Source of the DNA: Synechocystis sp. PCC 6714
GTDB lineage: Bacteria; Cyanobacteriota; Cyanobacteriia; Cyanobacteriales; Microcystaceae
Direction: 5' to 3'
Length of the DNA: 64,000 nucleotides
Assembly (NCBI RefSeq): GCF_000478825.2
Contig: NZ_CP007542.1
Span: 1,798,001 to 1,862,000, forward strand
In this document: positions 57,103-64,000 of the stretch, piece by piece
Numbering within the stretch: position 1 is the stretch's first letter
Layout of the letters: the number at the start of each line of letters is the position of its first letter
The notes under the pieces: model-generated
Told to the model about the DNA's origin: nothing
Seen by the model: the letters and a program-made list of their open reading frames with translations, nothing else
Database searches by the model: none
Translations under genes and position numbers: made by a program

Positions 57103-58011
57103 ATGAAGTGGCACAAAGACAGCAAAGTATTATTGCAAGGAATACACCATCCCCTCGGTTTAATCTATCTCGACCAGATGCGGGCCTGTGGTACCCAATT
57201 AGTGGCGGGGGTCAGTCCGGGCCATGGGGGGGAACTAGTGGGGGATCTGCCGGTGTTCGACCTGGTGGACTTGGCCGTCAAAGCCCTAGGCCCCGTGGAC
57301 ATTAGTCTCATTCTCAATCCCCCCTATCGGGTGCTTGATGCAGCCCTAGAGGCGATCGCCGCCGGTATTCGTCAATTGGTAATTGTTTCCGCTGGGGTGC
57401 CACCGTTGGATATGATTACCCTCCTGCGGGAAGCCCAAGCCACCCACACTCTGATCCTCGGTTCCGGCAGTCAGGGCATCATGGTGCCCGAACAGTTTTC
57501 GGTGGGCACGTTTGACCCCAGTTGTTACTTGCCCGGCCCCATCGGCATCATCAGCCACTGCGATCGCCTCACCGACGACATTGCCCAAACCTTGAGTGCT
57601 TCCGGCCTTGGACAATCCATGGTAGTAAGCCTGGGCACCGACGGCCTGAATGGCTCTAACTTTGAACAATGGCTCCAGGTACTGGAGGAGGACGAACGGA
57701 CGGAAACCATTCTCTTACTCGGTCAACCCAACAGCAATGGGGAAATGCGGGCGGCGGACTATGTGGCTTCCGCCATCGAAAAACCGGTGGTGGCCTATCT
57801 AGCGGGACGGGGGGCCAAGATTAAACGACATTTTGGCGATTCCTTGACCATTGTGGCCAATCAACTTTCCCATAAGCGCCCTTTGCTGACCAGCGTTGAA
57901 CAAACGGTGCAGGCCTTTGAAAAGGCCAATATTCCTGTGGCTGAAGCTCCCTGGGAATTACCTATTTTTCTTCCCCTAGCTATGGAAAGCCGTCATGCAA
58001 ACGCTGACTAG
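57103..58011 (+). CDS. SucD-like protein (succinyl-CoA ligase alpha-related), divergent active site
   Basis: 302 residues matching the alpha subunit of succinyl-CoA synthetase over its whole length: N-terminal CoA-binding Rossmann domain (SKVLLQGIHHPLG, VAGVSPGHGGELVGDLPVF) and ligase domain (PGPIGIISHCDRLTDDIAQTL, ILLLGQPNSNGEM, KPVVAYLAGRGA). The GPNCPG loop is GSGSQG, and the phospho-histidine loop GHAGA is missing: the sequence after AGRGA reads KIKRHFGDSLTIVANQ. The corresponding PCC 6803 protein (sll1557, from memory) is annotated sucD. Catalysis by the classical mechanism is doubtful. No sucC adjoins it. Confidence 0.8.
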   Translation: MKWHKDSKVLLQGIHHPLGLIYLDQMRACGTQLVAGVSPGHGGELVGDLPVFDLVDLAVKALGPVDISLILNPPYRVLDAALEAIAAGIRQLVIVSAGVPPLDMITLLREAQATHTLILGSGSQGIMVPEQFSVGTFDPSCYLPGPIGIISHCDRLTDDIAQTLSASGLGQSMVVSLGTDGLNGSNFEQWLQVLEEDERTETILLLGQPNSNGEMRAADYVASAIEKPVVAYLAGRGAKIKRHFGDSLTIVANQLSHKRPLLTSVEQTVQAFEKANIPVAEAPWELPIFLPLAMESRHANAD

Positions 58012-58058
58012 GAATCGAGGAGCATTTTACTCCCATCTGCCCATCCGTTTTTAGAGCT

Positions 58059-58082
58059 GGTTAGTTCACTCTTACACTAACC
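58059..58082 (+). terminator. Hairpin between sucD-like and nucleotidyltransferase genes
   Basis: GGTTAGT and ACTAACC form a seven-pair stem with a ten-base loop, 48 bases after the SucD-like stop, followed by TTT. It is a weak terminator candidate. Confidence 0.35.
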
Positions 58083-58176
58083 TTTCAGCTATGCTGGTTG
58101 GAGTAGCGGGAAGAATCTTGATAGACTGGCGGGAAGCTATGCCAATTTCTGTGATTGAGTTTGAGGAAAATTGTTG

Positions 58177-59343
58177 ATGAAAGCCATGATTTTGGCCGCC
58201 GGCAAGGGCACTCGGGTCAGACCAATCACCCATACCATTCCCAAGCCGATGATTCCTATTCTGCAAAAGCCAGTGATGGAATTTTTGTTGGAATTACTGC
58301 GGAAACATGGTTTCGACCAAATCATGGTTAATGTGAGCCACCTGGCGGAGGAAATAGAAAGTTATTTTCGCGATGGGCAGAGGTTCGGTGTGCAAATTGC
58401 CTATTCTTTTGAGGGCAATATTGTCGATGGAGATCTGGTGGGTAAGGCGTTGGGATCAGCCGGGGGACTGAAGAAAATACAGGAGTTTAATCCCTTTTTT
58501 GACGACACCTTTGTGGTTCTTTGCGGCGATGCACTCATTGATTTAGACCTCACCACCGCCGTCAAGCTCCACCGGGAAAAGGGGGCGATCGCCACCATTA
58601 TCACCAAAACGGTGCCCAAGGAATTGGTTTCTAGCTATGGGGTAGTGGTCACGGATGATAGGGGCAGAATTTTAACTTTTCAGGAAAAACCCGCAGTGGG
58701 GGAAGCCCTAAGCACGGAAATCAACACAGGCATTTACATTTTTGAACCGGAAGTAATTGACTATATCCCCTCGGGACAGGAGTACGATCTGGGGGGAGAT
58801 CTCTTTCCTAAATTGGTGGACAACGGCCTGCCCTTTTATGCAGTCAATATGGACTTTGAATGGGTAGACATTGGTAAGGTGCCGGACTATTGGCAAGCAA
58901 TCCGGGGAGTATTGTCCCGGGAAATCAAAAACGTACAAATTCCTGGCATTGAGGTCAGACCAGGGGTTTACACCGGCATTAACGTGGCTGCCAATTGGGA
59001 CAACATTGAAATTCGCGGCCCTGTGTACATCGGCGGCATGACCCGCATTGAAGACGGGGTAAAAATTGTTGGCCCTTCCATGATTGGCCCCAGTTGCTTG
59101 ATTTGTCAGGGGGCAGTGGTGGATAACAGCGTTATTTTTGAGTATTCTCGGTTGGGCCCTGGTGCCCGCTTAGTGGACAAATTGGTGTTTGGTCGTTACT
59201 GCGTGGATAAAACCGGGGCGGCGATCGATGTGCAGGCCGCCGCTTTAGACTGGCTAATTACCGATGCCCGCCATGCCGCAGTGCAATACCCCCAAGACTA
59301 CCAGCCCCAAAGGGAAATTTCCCAGCTTCTCCAGCCAGAATAG
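58177..59343 (+). CDS. Mannose-1-phosphate guanylyltransferase / NDP-sugar pyrophosphorylase
   Basis: 388-residue nucleotidyltransferase. The N-terminal Rossmann-like domain has the signature ILAAGKGTRVRPITHTIPKP, with LCGDALIDLDL for metal binding, ITFQEKP-like RILTFQEKP and INTGIYIFEP. The C-terminal third is a left-handed beta helix of hexapeptide type (IRGPVYIGGMTRIEDGVKIVG). The PCC 6803 counterpart is annotated mpg (sll1558), making GDP-mannose; glucose-1-phosphate is an alternative. The frame begins with two TTG codons at 58171, but ATG 58177 is the start. A 95-bp MITE-like repeat lies 62 bases downstream. Confidence 0.85.
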   Translation: MKAMILAAGKGTRVRPITHTIPKPMIPILQKPVMEFLLELLRKHGFDQIMVNVSHLAEEIESYFRDGQRFGVQIAYSFEGNIVDGDLVGKALGSAGGLKKIQEFNPFFDDTFVVLCGDALIDLDLTTAVKLHREKGAIATIITKTVPKELVSSYGVVVTDDRGRILTFQEKPAVGEALSTEINTGIYIFEPEVIDYIPSGQEYDLGGDLFPKLVDNGLPFYAVNMDFEWVDIGKVPDYWQAIRGVLSREIKNVQIPGIEVRPGVYTGINVAANWDNIEIRGPVYIGGMTRIEDGVKIVGPSMIGPSCLICQGAVVDNSVIFEYSRLGPGARLVDKLVFGRYCVDKTGAAIDVQAAALDWLITDARHAAVQYPQDYQPQREISQLLQPE

Positions 59344-59404
59344 GGCAACCAAGGGCTCACTCAGTTTGGGTAGAGTTCCAACTCGACCTAGATAGCTAGC
59401 CAAG

Positions 59405-59499
59405 TATAGTTGATTTAATTGAAAGTAAGACACTGACTAAAGCTAAAAGCGTCTTTGGTAAAGACTTTGGTCATCTCAATCTTATTTGAATTGACTATA
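59405..59499 (+). mobile_element. MITE-like repeat, copy 1
   Basis: 95-bp element beginning TATAGTTGATTTAATTGA and ending TTTGAATTGACTATA, so the ends are imperfect terminal inverted repeats of about 15 bases opening with TATAGT. It contains a perfect inner hairpin GTCTTT-GGT-AAAGAC (59451-59465). A second copy in opposite orientation is at 62533-62627; over 95 aligned bases I count 12 differences and no gaps. Size, inverted ends and TA borders fit a miniature element mobilised by an IS630/Tc1-type transposase, which is not in the window. The last five bases overlap the HEAT-repeat gene's stop codon. Confidence 0.75.
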
Positions 59500-60160
59500 A
59501 ATCTAGTTTTTGTAGGGAAAGCTGGGCCGCCTGGCACACCTGGGGATGTTCATCCCGGACCATAAATGTCAAGGCAGAACGACTCTGGTCGCAGGGTAAA
59601 TTACCCAGGGCTTCTGCCAATCTTTGTCGAATTAACCAATCTTCGTGGGAGGCAAAGGCTAAAATTGCTTCCACTGCTTCCACTGCGCCAATTTCCCCCA
59701 GGGCGGCGATCGCCGCTTGTTGTACCACGGCCTCATCACTTTTCAGGGCTTCCAGCAAAACTTCTTTGGCCCGGATGTCCTTTAAATTGCCCAAAGCAAC
59801 CGCAGCGCTGAACCGCACCAGCCATTCTGTGTCTTCATAAAAAGCTCTGCAGAGGGGGTAGAATGCCCGTTCGTCTTCCAGGTAACCTAGGGCCCCCGCC
59901 GCATCGGCCCGGATGCCATAATCCTCATCAGTTTCCAACAGCTTAACCAAAATGGGATAACATTCCTCCGTCTGTTTAATGCCCAGGGCAAATACCGCCA
60001 TGGACCGCACCTGTAACATTTCGTCATCAAGGACTTTTTTGATCAGGGGCACCGCCTCTTCACTGGAATAGGGCCGCAGGGAAGCTAGGGCAATGAGGCG
60101 ATCGCGGGAGTTGGGACTGTCTAGTTGGCTGGCAATTTGTTCGAGGGTCAGGGCTGACAT
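59495..60160 (-). CDS. HEAT-repeat protein (NblB/CpcE-like)
   Basis: 221-residue protein made almost entirely of HEAT/PBS-lyase repeats (SPNSRDRLIALASLRPYSSEEA, DEDYGIRADAAGALGYLEDERA, DEAVVQQAAIAALGEIGAVEA). The repeats are of the type in phycobilin lyase CpcE and the phycobilisome-degradation protein NblB. The PCC 6803 counterpart (slr1687, from memory) is annotated nblB. It could bind phycobiliproteins or their chromophore during bleaching. The stop codon TAG at 59497-59495 is formed by the terminal inverted repeat of the MITE-like element, so the present C-terminus may be shaped by that insertion. Confidence 0.82.
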   Translation of the reverse strand: MSALTLEQIASQLDSPNSRDRLIALASLRPYSSEEAVPLIKKVLDDEMLQVRSMAVFALGIKQTEECYPILVKLLETDEDYGIRADAAGALGYLEDERAFYPLCRAFYEDTEWLVRFSAAVALGNLKDIRAKEVLLEALKSDEAVVQQAAIAALGEIGAVEAVEAILAFASHEDWLIRQRLAEALGNLPCDQSRSALTFMVRDEHPQVCQAAQLSLQKLDL

Positions 60161-60334
60161 AGATAGTTTTCTGAGAATTCATGGTGCTATTGTAACAAAA
60201 CTTTATGAAAGAGCAGGGGCATTTCCCCCTGGCGATCGGTCGGTAAACCCTCCACTGGGAGATTTTCCCCGAGCAACATAATCCCGTAAACTTTCTTAAT
60301 ACAGTTCGTCCCCTGAGGACAGGAGGAAATTGCG

Positions 60335-60634
60335 GTGACCATCACCTTTGTTAAAGAGCAAAAAGATGTCGTGGTAGCCCAGGGAGCAAACCTACGGGAG
60401 AAAGCCCTACAAAATGGGGTTGATATTTATACCCTCAAGGGCAAGTTGATGAACTGTGGCGGCTACGGCCAATGTGGCACCTGTATCGTGGAAATCACAG
60501 CGGGCATGGAGAATCTTTCTCCCAGAACTGATTTTGAAAATAGGGTGTTGCGGAAAAAGCCAGAGAATTTTCGTCTCGCCTGCCAAACCCTAGTCAATGG
60601 CCCGGTGAGTGTGAACACTAAGCCGAAAGGTTAA
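60335..60634 (+). CDS. 2Fe-2S ferredoxin
   Basis: 99-residue ferredoxin with cluster ligands Cys41, Cys47, Cys50 and Cys83 (C-x5-C-x2-C-x32-C). The five-residue first gap differs from the four-residue gap of plant-type photosynthetic ferredoxins and is closer to adrenodoxin/ISC-type spacing, so a specialised, non-photosynthetic electron carrier is likely. It starts at GTG 60335 with a strong AGGAGG nine bases before it. The stop codon is one base from the end of the convergent FHA gene. The redox partner is unknown. Confidence 0.9.
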   Translation: MTITFVKEQKDVVVAQGANLREKALQNGVDIYTLKGKLMNCGGYGQCGTCIVEITAGMENLSPRTDFENRVLRKKPENFRLACQTLVNGPVSVNTKPKG

Positions 60635-60635
60635 C

Positions 60636-61061
60636 TCAGTTAATGATGGTTTCTTTCGCATCCCCTGGATGGGAGCGGCGGGGTTCATATTCTTCTCCGA
60701 CTTCTTCTCCAGGGATATTTTGTCTAGTTGCCTCCCATGGGGAAGGGCTAACTTCCGACTGCAGTTTGATTTGTATTTTTGGACCAGAACTGGCCAGCCG
60801 CAGTACCATGCCATCCTCGAGGGGAAGTTTGTCCACAGTCTTGCTCTCTAGATAAGTACCATTAGCCCCCAGGTTAATCGCCACCCATCCATCTTGTTCC
60901 CTTTGTAACTCTAGGTGGTGGCGGGACACCACAGCACTGTAAAGTACCACATCGTTATCCGCTGCCCGACCGACACGAATGGCGGACTCAGACTCAAAAG
61001 TCCAACTTTGGACAGGAACACTTTTGCCCGGTAGAAGAAGGGTGAGGGTGATGGCGGACAT
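60636..61061 (-). CDS. FHA-domain protein
   Basis: 141-residue protein with one forkhead-associated domain (about 20-95): IRVGRAADNDVVLYSAVVSRHHLEL and NLGANGTYLESK contain the phosphothreonine-binding Gly-Arg, Ser-xx-His and Asn residues. The C-terminal 45 residues are charged and probably disordered. FHA domains read Thr-phosphorylated proteins, so this may act downstream of Hanks-type kinases such as SpkB in this window, though no direct link is visible. Single gene, convergent with the ferredoxin. Confidence 0.88.
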   Translation of the reverse strand: MSAITLTLLLPGKSVPVQSWTFESESAIRVGRAADNDVVLYSAVVSRHHLELQREQDGWVAINLGANGTYLESKTVDKLPLEDGMVLRLASSGPKIQIKLQSEVSPSPWEATRQNIPGEEVGEEYEPRRSHPGDAKETIIN

Positions 61062-61368
61062 TCAAGTTATGCGTATCGTTGTAATTGACTTAACCAACTG
61101 TTCCCCATTGTACTGTCTGTCCTGCGATTGCATGGGGATATCTTGGGGACATCCGGGATCTCCTTGCCAGTGGGTCACTTTCCCCCAGAGCAAAGGTGAT
61201 CGAGAAAGTTAAGTCGGGGCCACAGGACAGATTTTGCCAGCGCCATGTTTTGCTAATATGGGAAGCCTGACTATCATGCCCAATACGCCAGGCATTGATA
61301 ACAATTAACAACAAATTAACCCTAGAAAATTACCTGACTGCGTTTAGCGAAGGGGAGGACTGACCGCG
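61062..61368 (+). promoter_or_regulatory. Upstream region of aminotransferase gene
   Basis: 307 bases between divergent FHA and aminotransferase genes, without a convincing ORF. A strong Shine-Dalgarno AGGGGAGGA lies at 61351-61359 before the aminotransferase start. The AT-rich stretch 61290-61335 is a likely promoter area. No riboswitch-like structure recognised. Confidence 0.45.
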
Positions 61369-62523
61369 ATGGATAATAAGCAGATGTTGATGATTCCGGG
61401 GCCAACTCCCGTACCAGAAAAAGTTTTGTTGGCCATGGCGAAACATCCCATTGGCCACCGTAGTGGTGACTTTAGCAAAATCATTGCTGAACTGACAGCA
61501 AACCTGAAATGGTTGCATCAAACTGAAAACGATGTGTTGATGCTGACCACCAGCGGTACTGGGGCCATGGAAGCAGGCATTATCAATTTCCTTAGTCCTG
61601 GTGATCGAGTGCTGGTGGGCAATAACGGTAAATTTGGGGATCGTTGGGTTAAGGTTGCCAAAACCTTTGGCTTGGCAGTGGAGGAAGTTAAGGCGGAATG
61701 GGGCAAAGCTCTCGACCCCAATGATTTTAAAGTTCTCTTGGAAGCGGACAGCAATAAAACCATTAAAGCCCTGATTATCACCCATTCTGAGACTTCCACT
61801 GGGGTTTTGAACGATCTAGCCGCCATCAATACCGCTGCTAAAGCCCATGGTGAGGCGTTGATGATTGTCGATGCAGTAACCAGTTTAGGCGCTACTCCCG
61901 TGGCGATCGATGAGCTGGGTTTAGACGTGGTGGCATCGGGCTCCCAAAAGGGCTATATGATTCCCCCAGGTTTAGGTTTTGTGTCTGTCAGTGCCAAGGC
62001 CTGGAAAGCCTACGAAACCGCCACTATTCCCCGTTTCTATCTGGATTTGAAAAAATATAAGAAGTCCACTGACGAAGACAGCTCCCCCTTTACACCTCCC
62101 ATTAATTTAATGTATGGGTTGCAAGCGTCCCTGCAAATGATGCAAGCGGAGGGTTTAGAAGCTATTTTTACCCGCCACCAAAGGCATACCAATGCGACTC
62201 GGGCGGCAATGAAAGCTTTGAATTTACCTTTGTTTGCCCCCGACAATGCTGCCAGTAATGCCATTACCGCCGTTGCTCCCCTAGGAGTAGAAGCGGAAAA
62301 AATTCGCAGTACGATGCGGAAAAAATTCGATATTGCCATGGCCGGTGGTCAGGATCATCTCAAGGGCAAAATCTTCCGTATTGGGCACTTAGGTTTTGTT
62401 TGTGATCGGGATATCCTTAGTTGCATTGGAGCTTTGGAAGCTACTTTGATCGAGCTTGGTTATGAAGGGGTAACTCCTGGAGCCGGGGTGGCGGCCGCCG
62501 CTGGAATTTTGGCTCAAGCTTAA
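61369..62523 (+). CDS. Class V aminotransferase (serine/alanine-glyoxylate type)
   Basis: 384-residue PLP enzyme. The start MIPGPTPVPEKVLLAMAKHPIGHRS, TTSGTGAMEAG, VDAVTSLGATPVAIDELGLD and the Schiff-base Lys in ASGSQKGYMIPPG identify the serine/alanine:glyoxylate aminotransferase family, expected to act in photorespiratory glycine/serine metabolism. The PCC 6803 counterpart (sll1559) has long carried the label 'soluble hydrogenase 42 kDa subunit', which the sequence does not support: there is no hydrogenase motif. The second copy of the MITE-like repeat begins ten bases after its stop. Confidence 0.92.
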   Translation: MDNKQMLMIPGPTPVPEKVLLAMAKHPIGHRSGDFSKIIAELTANLKWLHQTENDVLMLTTSGTGAMEAGIINFLSPGDRVLVGNNGKFGDRWVKVAKTFGLAVEEVKAEWGKALDPNDFKVLLEADSNKTIKALIITHSETSTGVLNDLAAINTAAKAHGEALMIVDAVTSLGATPVAIDELGLDVVASGSQKGYMIPPGLGFVSVSAKAWKAYETATIPRFYLDLKKYKKSTDEDSSPFTPPINLMYGLQASLQMMQAEGLEAIFTRHQRHTNATRAAMKALNLPLFAPDNAASNAITAVAPLGVEAEKIRSTMRKKFDIAMAGGQDHLKGKIFRIGHLGFVCDRDILSCIGALEATLIELGYEGVTPGAGVAAAAGILAQA

Positions 62524-62532
62524 AATTTCTAC

Positions 62533-62627
62533 TATAGTCAATCAAAGTAAGATTGAGATGACTAGGGTCTTTACCAATGACGCTTTTAGCGCCGGTCAGT
62601 GTCTTACTCTCAATTAAATCAACTATA
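62533..62627 (-). mobile_element. MITE-like repeat, copy 2 (inverted)
   Basis: 95-bp element in opposite orientation to copy 1, with ends TATAGTCAATCAAAG and TAAATCAACTATA. The inner hairpin has one mismatch compared with copy 1. It begins ten bases after the aminotransferase stop and may serve as its terminator. It faces copy 1 across about 3 kb. Confidence 0.75.
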
Positions 62628-63243
62628 AAAGTCGTCCATTGAGACTGTCGGAGCGACCAATTAATCTCCCTGCATACCCTTTAAGGTTGCCGGGAGAAAT
62701 TGTCCGTGTTGCTATTTCATGAAACAGTTTGGCTATTCAAAGACTTTAGCTTACGGGCGATCGCCAAACTGGCCCTAAAATATTAAGAATTGTTGCTGTT
62801 TCTTGTTTCATCTGTTAACGTGTGCCTTAGAGAGCGAATTCGACCACGCTGAAACAACTTTAGGAGGCGTTTACCATGCTCCCCATTTATGAGTGCCAGT
62901 CAAGTCACCACACCTTAGACTGAAGAACTAACTTGGACAATGTTCTGGGGCTTGAGTCAGTAGTTATTCCCCCATTGTCTGGAGCATCTTAGCTCCCTCC
63001 ATAGCTGGTGATTTTCCCAGTCGCATTTAGAATCAATTACAGTTTTCAAGCAAGCTTGGTCCTCTGGATTGCCTTGGTTCATTCCCCGCTAGCACCTGGA
63101 ATGCCAAGTGGTTCCTGCGCCATGGAGTTAATGAGACCAGCTATCTCAACTATTTCAACCAATTTAAACAATTCCCCTGTCAACATCCGTTTCGTACCCA
63201 TCTACAGAGGGGAACACGCCTCATATTCCATAGGAGGTAAGCA
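62628..63243 (+). promoter_or_regulatory. Long leader region before SDR gene
   Basis: 616 bases with no full-size gene. From left to right: an AT-rich zone with a HIP1 site near 62757; a 15-codon ORF with ideal Shine-Dalgarno (62876-62923); a stem-loop GGAGC-ATCTTA-GCTCC at 62981-62996; a 48-codon ORF (63101-63247) ending in ATGA overlap with the SDR start; and the SDR Shine-Dalgarno AGGAGG at 63232-63237. The layout resembles an attenuator or translational-coupling leader. Confidence 0.45.
62876..62923 (+). CDS. Candidate 15-residue leader peptide
   Basis: ATG at 62876 is preceded by AGGAGG (62862-62867) with an eight-base gap, the best ribosome-binding site of the region, and the frame reads MLPIYECQSSHHTLD before TGA. 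There is no run of a single regulatory amino acid, though His-His and Cys occur. A stem-loop follows 57 bases later. It may be a leader peptide controlling the downstream SDR, or a small protein in its own right. Confidence 0.4.
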   Translation: MLPIYECQSSHHTLD

Positions 63244-63247
63244 ATGA
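63101..63247 (+). CDS. Possible 48-residue ORF coupled to SDR
   Basis: The frame opens at ATG 63101 and ends at TGA 63247, overlapping the SDR start codon as ATGA. The peptide has no recognised domain; its C-terminal part contains VNIRFVPIYRGEHASYS. No good Shine-Dalgarno stands before it. The overlap hints at translational coupling, but the coding case is weak. Confidence 0.25.
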   Translation: MPSGSCAMELMRPAISTISTNLNNSPVNIRFVPIYRGEHASYSIGGKQ

Positions 63248-64000
63248 ATTTACGTAACAAAACCGCTCTAGTGACTGGATCTTCCCGGGGCATTGGCCGG
63301 GCGATCGCCGAAGAATTGGCAAAACAAGGCCTAGGCAAAATTATCCTGGTGGCTCGCAATCACAATGCACTCCAAAGCTTGGCTGAAGAACTGGAACAGC
63401 GTCATCCCGGGCTAGAAGCCATTGCTTTGCCCCTTGACTTGACCCAACCCGTTGCCGTCAATACGGCGATCGCCAGGACTTGGCGGGATCATGGCCCCAT
63501 TCACCTATTGGTCAACTGTGCTGGGGTGGCCTATCAGAATCCCTTTCTCCATAGCCGCTTCCCGGATGTTTACCAGGAAATTTCCCTCAACTTAATGGGG
63601 TTATATTGCATCACCCGTTGTGTGGCCCGGCGCATGGTTTCCCAAAAAGAGGGCACCATTGTCAACGTCTCGAGCTTAATGGGCAAAGTGGCTGCCCCCA
63701 CCATGGCTACCTATTCCGCCACCAAGTTTGCCATTCTCGGCTTTAGCCAAGCCCTGCGGGGAGAATTGGCCCGCCATAACATCGGAGTAGTCACTCTGCT
63801 ACCGACCCTAACGGACACGGATATGGCCAAAGGTCTGCAAAAATTCCGTTGGGTGAGGGCCATGACTGCCGGCCGGGTAGCCCAATCCCTAGTCAAGGGA
63901 CTAAAGCAAAATCGCAGCGAAATATTAGTGGGTTGGCAGAGCCATCTGGCGGTGTGGTGTCAGCGCTTTGCCCCCCGATTATTGGAGCGGGTACTGCTTT
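63244..64000 (+). CDS. Short-chain dehydrogenase/reductase (3' end beyond window)
   Basis: 252 codons are visible and the frame is still open at the window end. Cofactor motif TGSSRGIGRAIAEEL, NNAG equivalent VNCAGVAYQ, catalytic Ser in NVSSLMGK and YxxxK in YSATKFA are intact, so it is a classical SDR resembling FabG or 3-ketoacyl/sphinganine reductases. The Arg after SSRG favours NADPH. The C-terminal part (GLKQNRSEILVGWQSHLAVWCQRFAPRLLERVLL) is typical of SDRs with a membrane-associated tail. A strong AGGAGG lies seven bases before the ATG. The leader upstream is unusually long. Confidence 0.88.
   Translation, partial: MNLRNKTALVTGSSRGIGRAIAEELAKQGLGKIILVARNHNALQSLAEELEQRHPGLEAIALPLDLTQPVAVNTAIARTWRDHGPIHLLVNCAGVAYQNPFLHSRFPDVYQEISLNLMGLYCITRCVARRMVSQKEGTIVNVSSLMGKVAAPTMATYSATKFAILGFSQALRGELARHNIGVVTLLPTLTDTDMAKGLQKFRWVRAMTAGRVAQSLVKGLKQNRSEILVGWQSHLAVWCQRFAPRLLERVLL

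Noticed and set aside
1-64000. CRISPR arrays, prophage or defence islands
   Set aside because: No regularly spaced repeats, cas genes, integrase or phage structural genes were seen anywhere in the window.

Overview
The window comes from the chromosome of a unicellular cyanobacterium of the Synechocystis type. Three things show this. It carries photosynthetic genes (psaE for photosystem I, petG for cytochrome b6f). The palindrome GCGATCGC (HIP1) recurs throughout. Many proteins match ones I know from Synechocystis sp. PCC 6803/6714 down to functional residues, for example the BLUF photoreceptor PixD and the cystine C-S lyase C-DES. No phage, large transposon, CRISPR array or plasmid-type gene is visible. 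This is mostly core genome, densely packed on both strands.

Layout. 0-8 kb: a metallophosphoesterase, a PQQ-type sugar dehydrogenase, two cobalamin-related genes in overlap (cobB and a CobT-like protein), and acyl-ACP/acyl-CoA synthetase (aas). 8-14.5 kb: a chemotaxis-like operon for type IV pilus motility (pilG, pilH, pilI, pilJ), followed by an MlaE-type permease (ycf63) and tatA. 14.7-20.5 kb: a GAF-GGDEF cyclase, a 55-residue membrane protein directly before sbcC, a J-domain/pentapeptide protein and ribosomal protein L32. 20.6-41 kb: envelope and housekeeping functions, with two GT39-type membrane glycosyltransferases, an LptF/LptG permease, asnS, tRNA-Tyr and tRNA-Thr, an HxlR regulator, an S9 peptidase, a nucleotide-sugar epimerase, C-DES, a Tab2-like protein, a pteridine-reductase-like SDR, and a divergent NarL regulator/MASE1 histidine kinase pair. 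41-54 kb: tRNA-Arg, petG, a PPP phosphatase, the kinase SpkB, pheT, an EAL-PixE-PixD gene set, nadE with its likely regulator nrtR, mutM and psaE. 54.7-64 kb: a REC-histidine kinase hybrid, fni (type 2 IPP isomerase), a SucD-like protein, a sugar nucleotidyltransferase, a HEAT-repeat protein of the NblB/CpcE type, a 2Fe-2S ferredoxin, an FHA protein, a class V aminotransferase and a truncated SDR at the window edge.

How the parts connect. Signalling for surface motility is over-represented. The Pil chemosensory operon, the blue-light sensor PixD with its partner PixE, an EAL protein upstream of PixE and a separate GGDEF protein together could link light and c-di-GMP to type IV pili. nadE and nrtR form a plausible NAD-synthesis regulatory unit with a palindrome in front of nadE.

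The least explained features are: a pair of 95-bp MITE-like repeats in opposite orientation (59405-59499 and 62533-62627), one of which supplies the stop codon of the HEAT-repeat gene; a 616-bp leader before the last SDR gene that holds a 15-codon ORF with an ideal Shine-Dalgarno sequence; a 23-codon ORF with an unusually long Shine-Dalgarno match at 3358-3429; and a SucD-like protein without the catalytic histidine loop.
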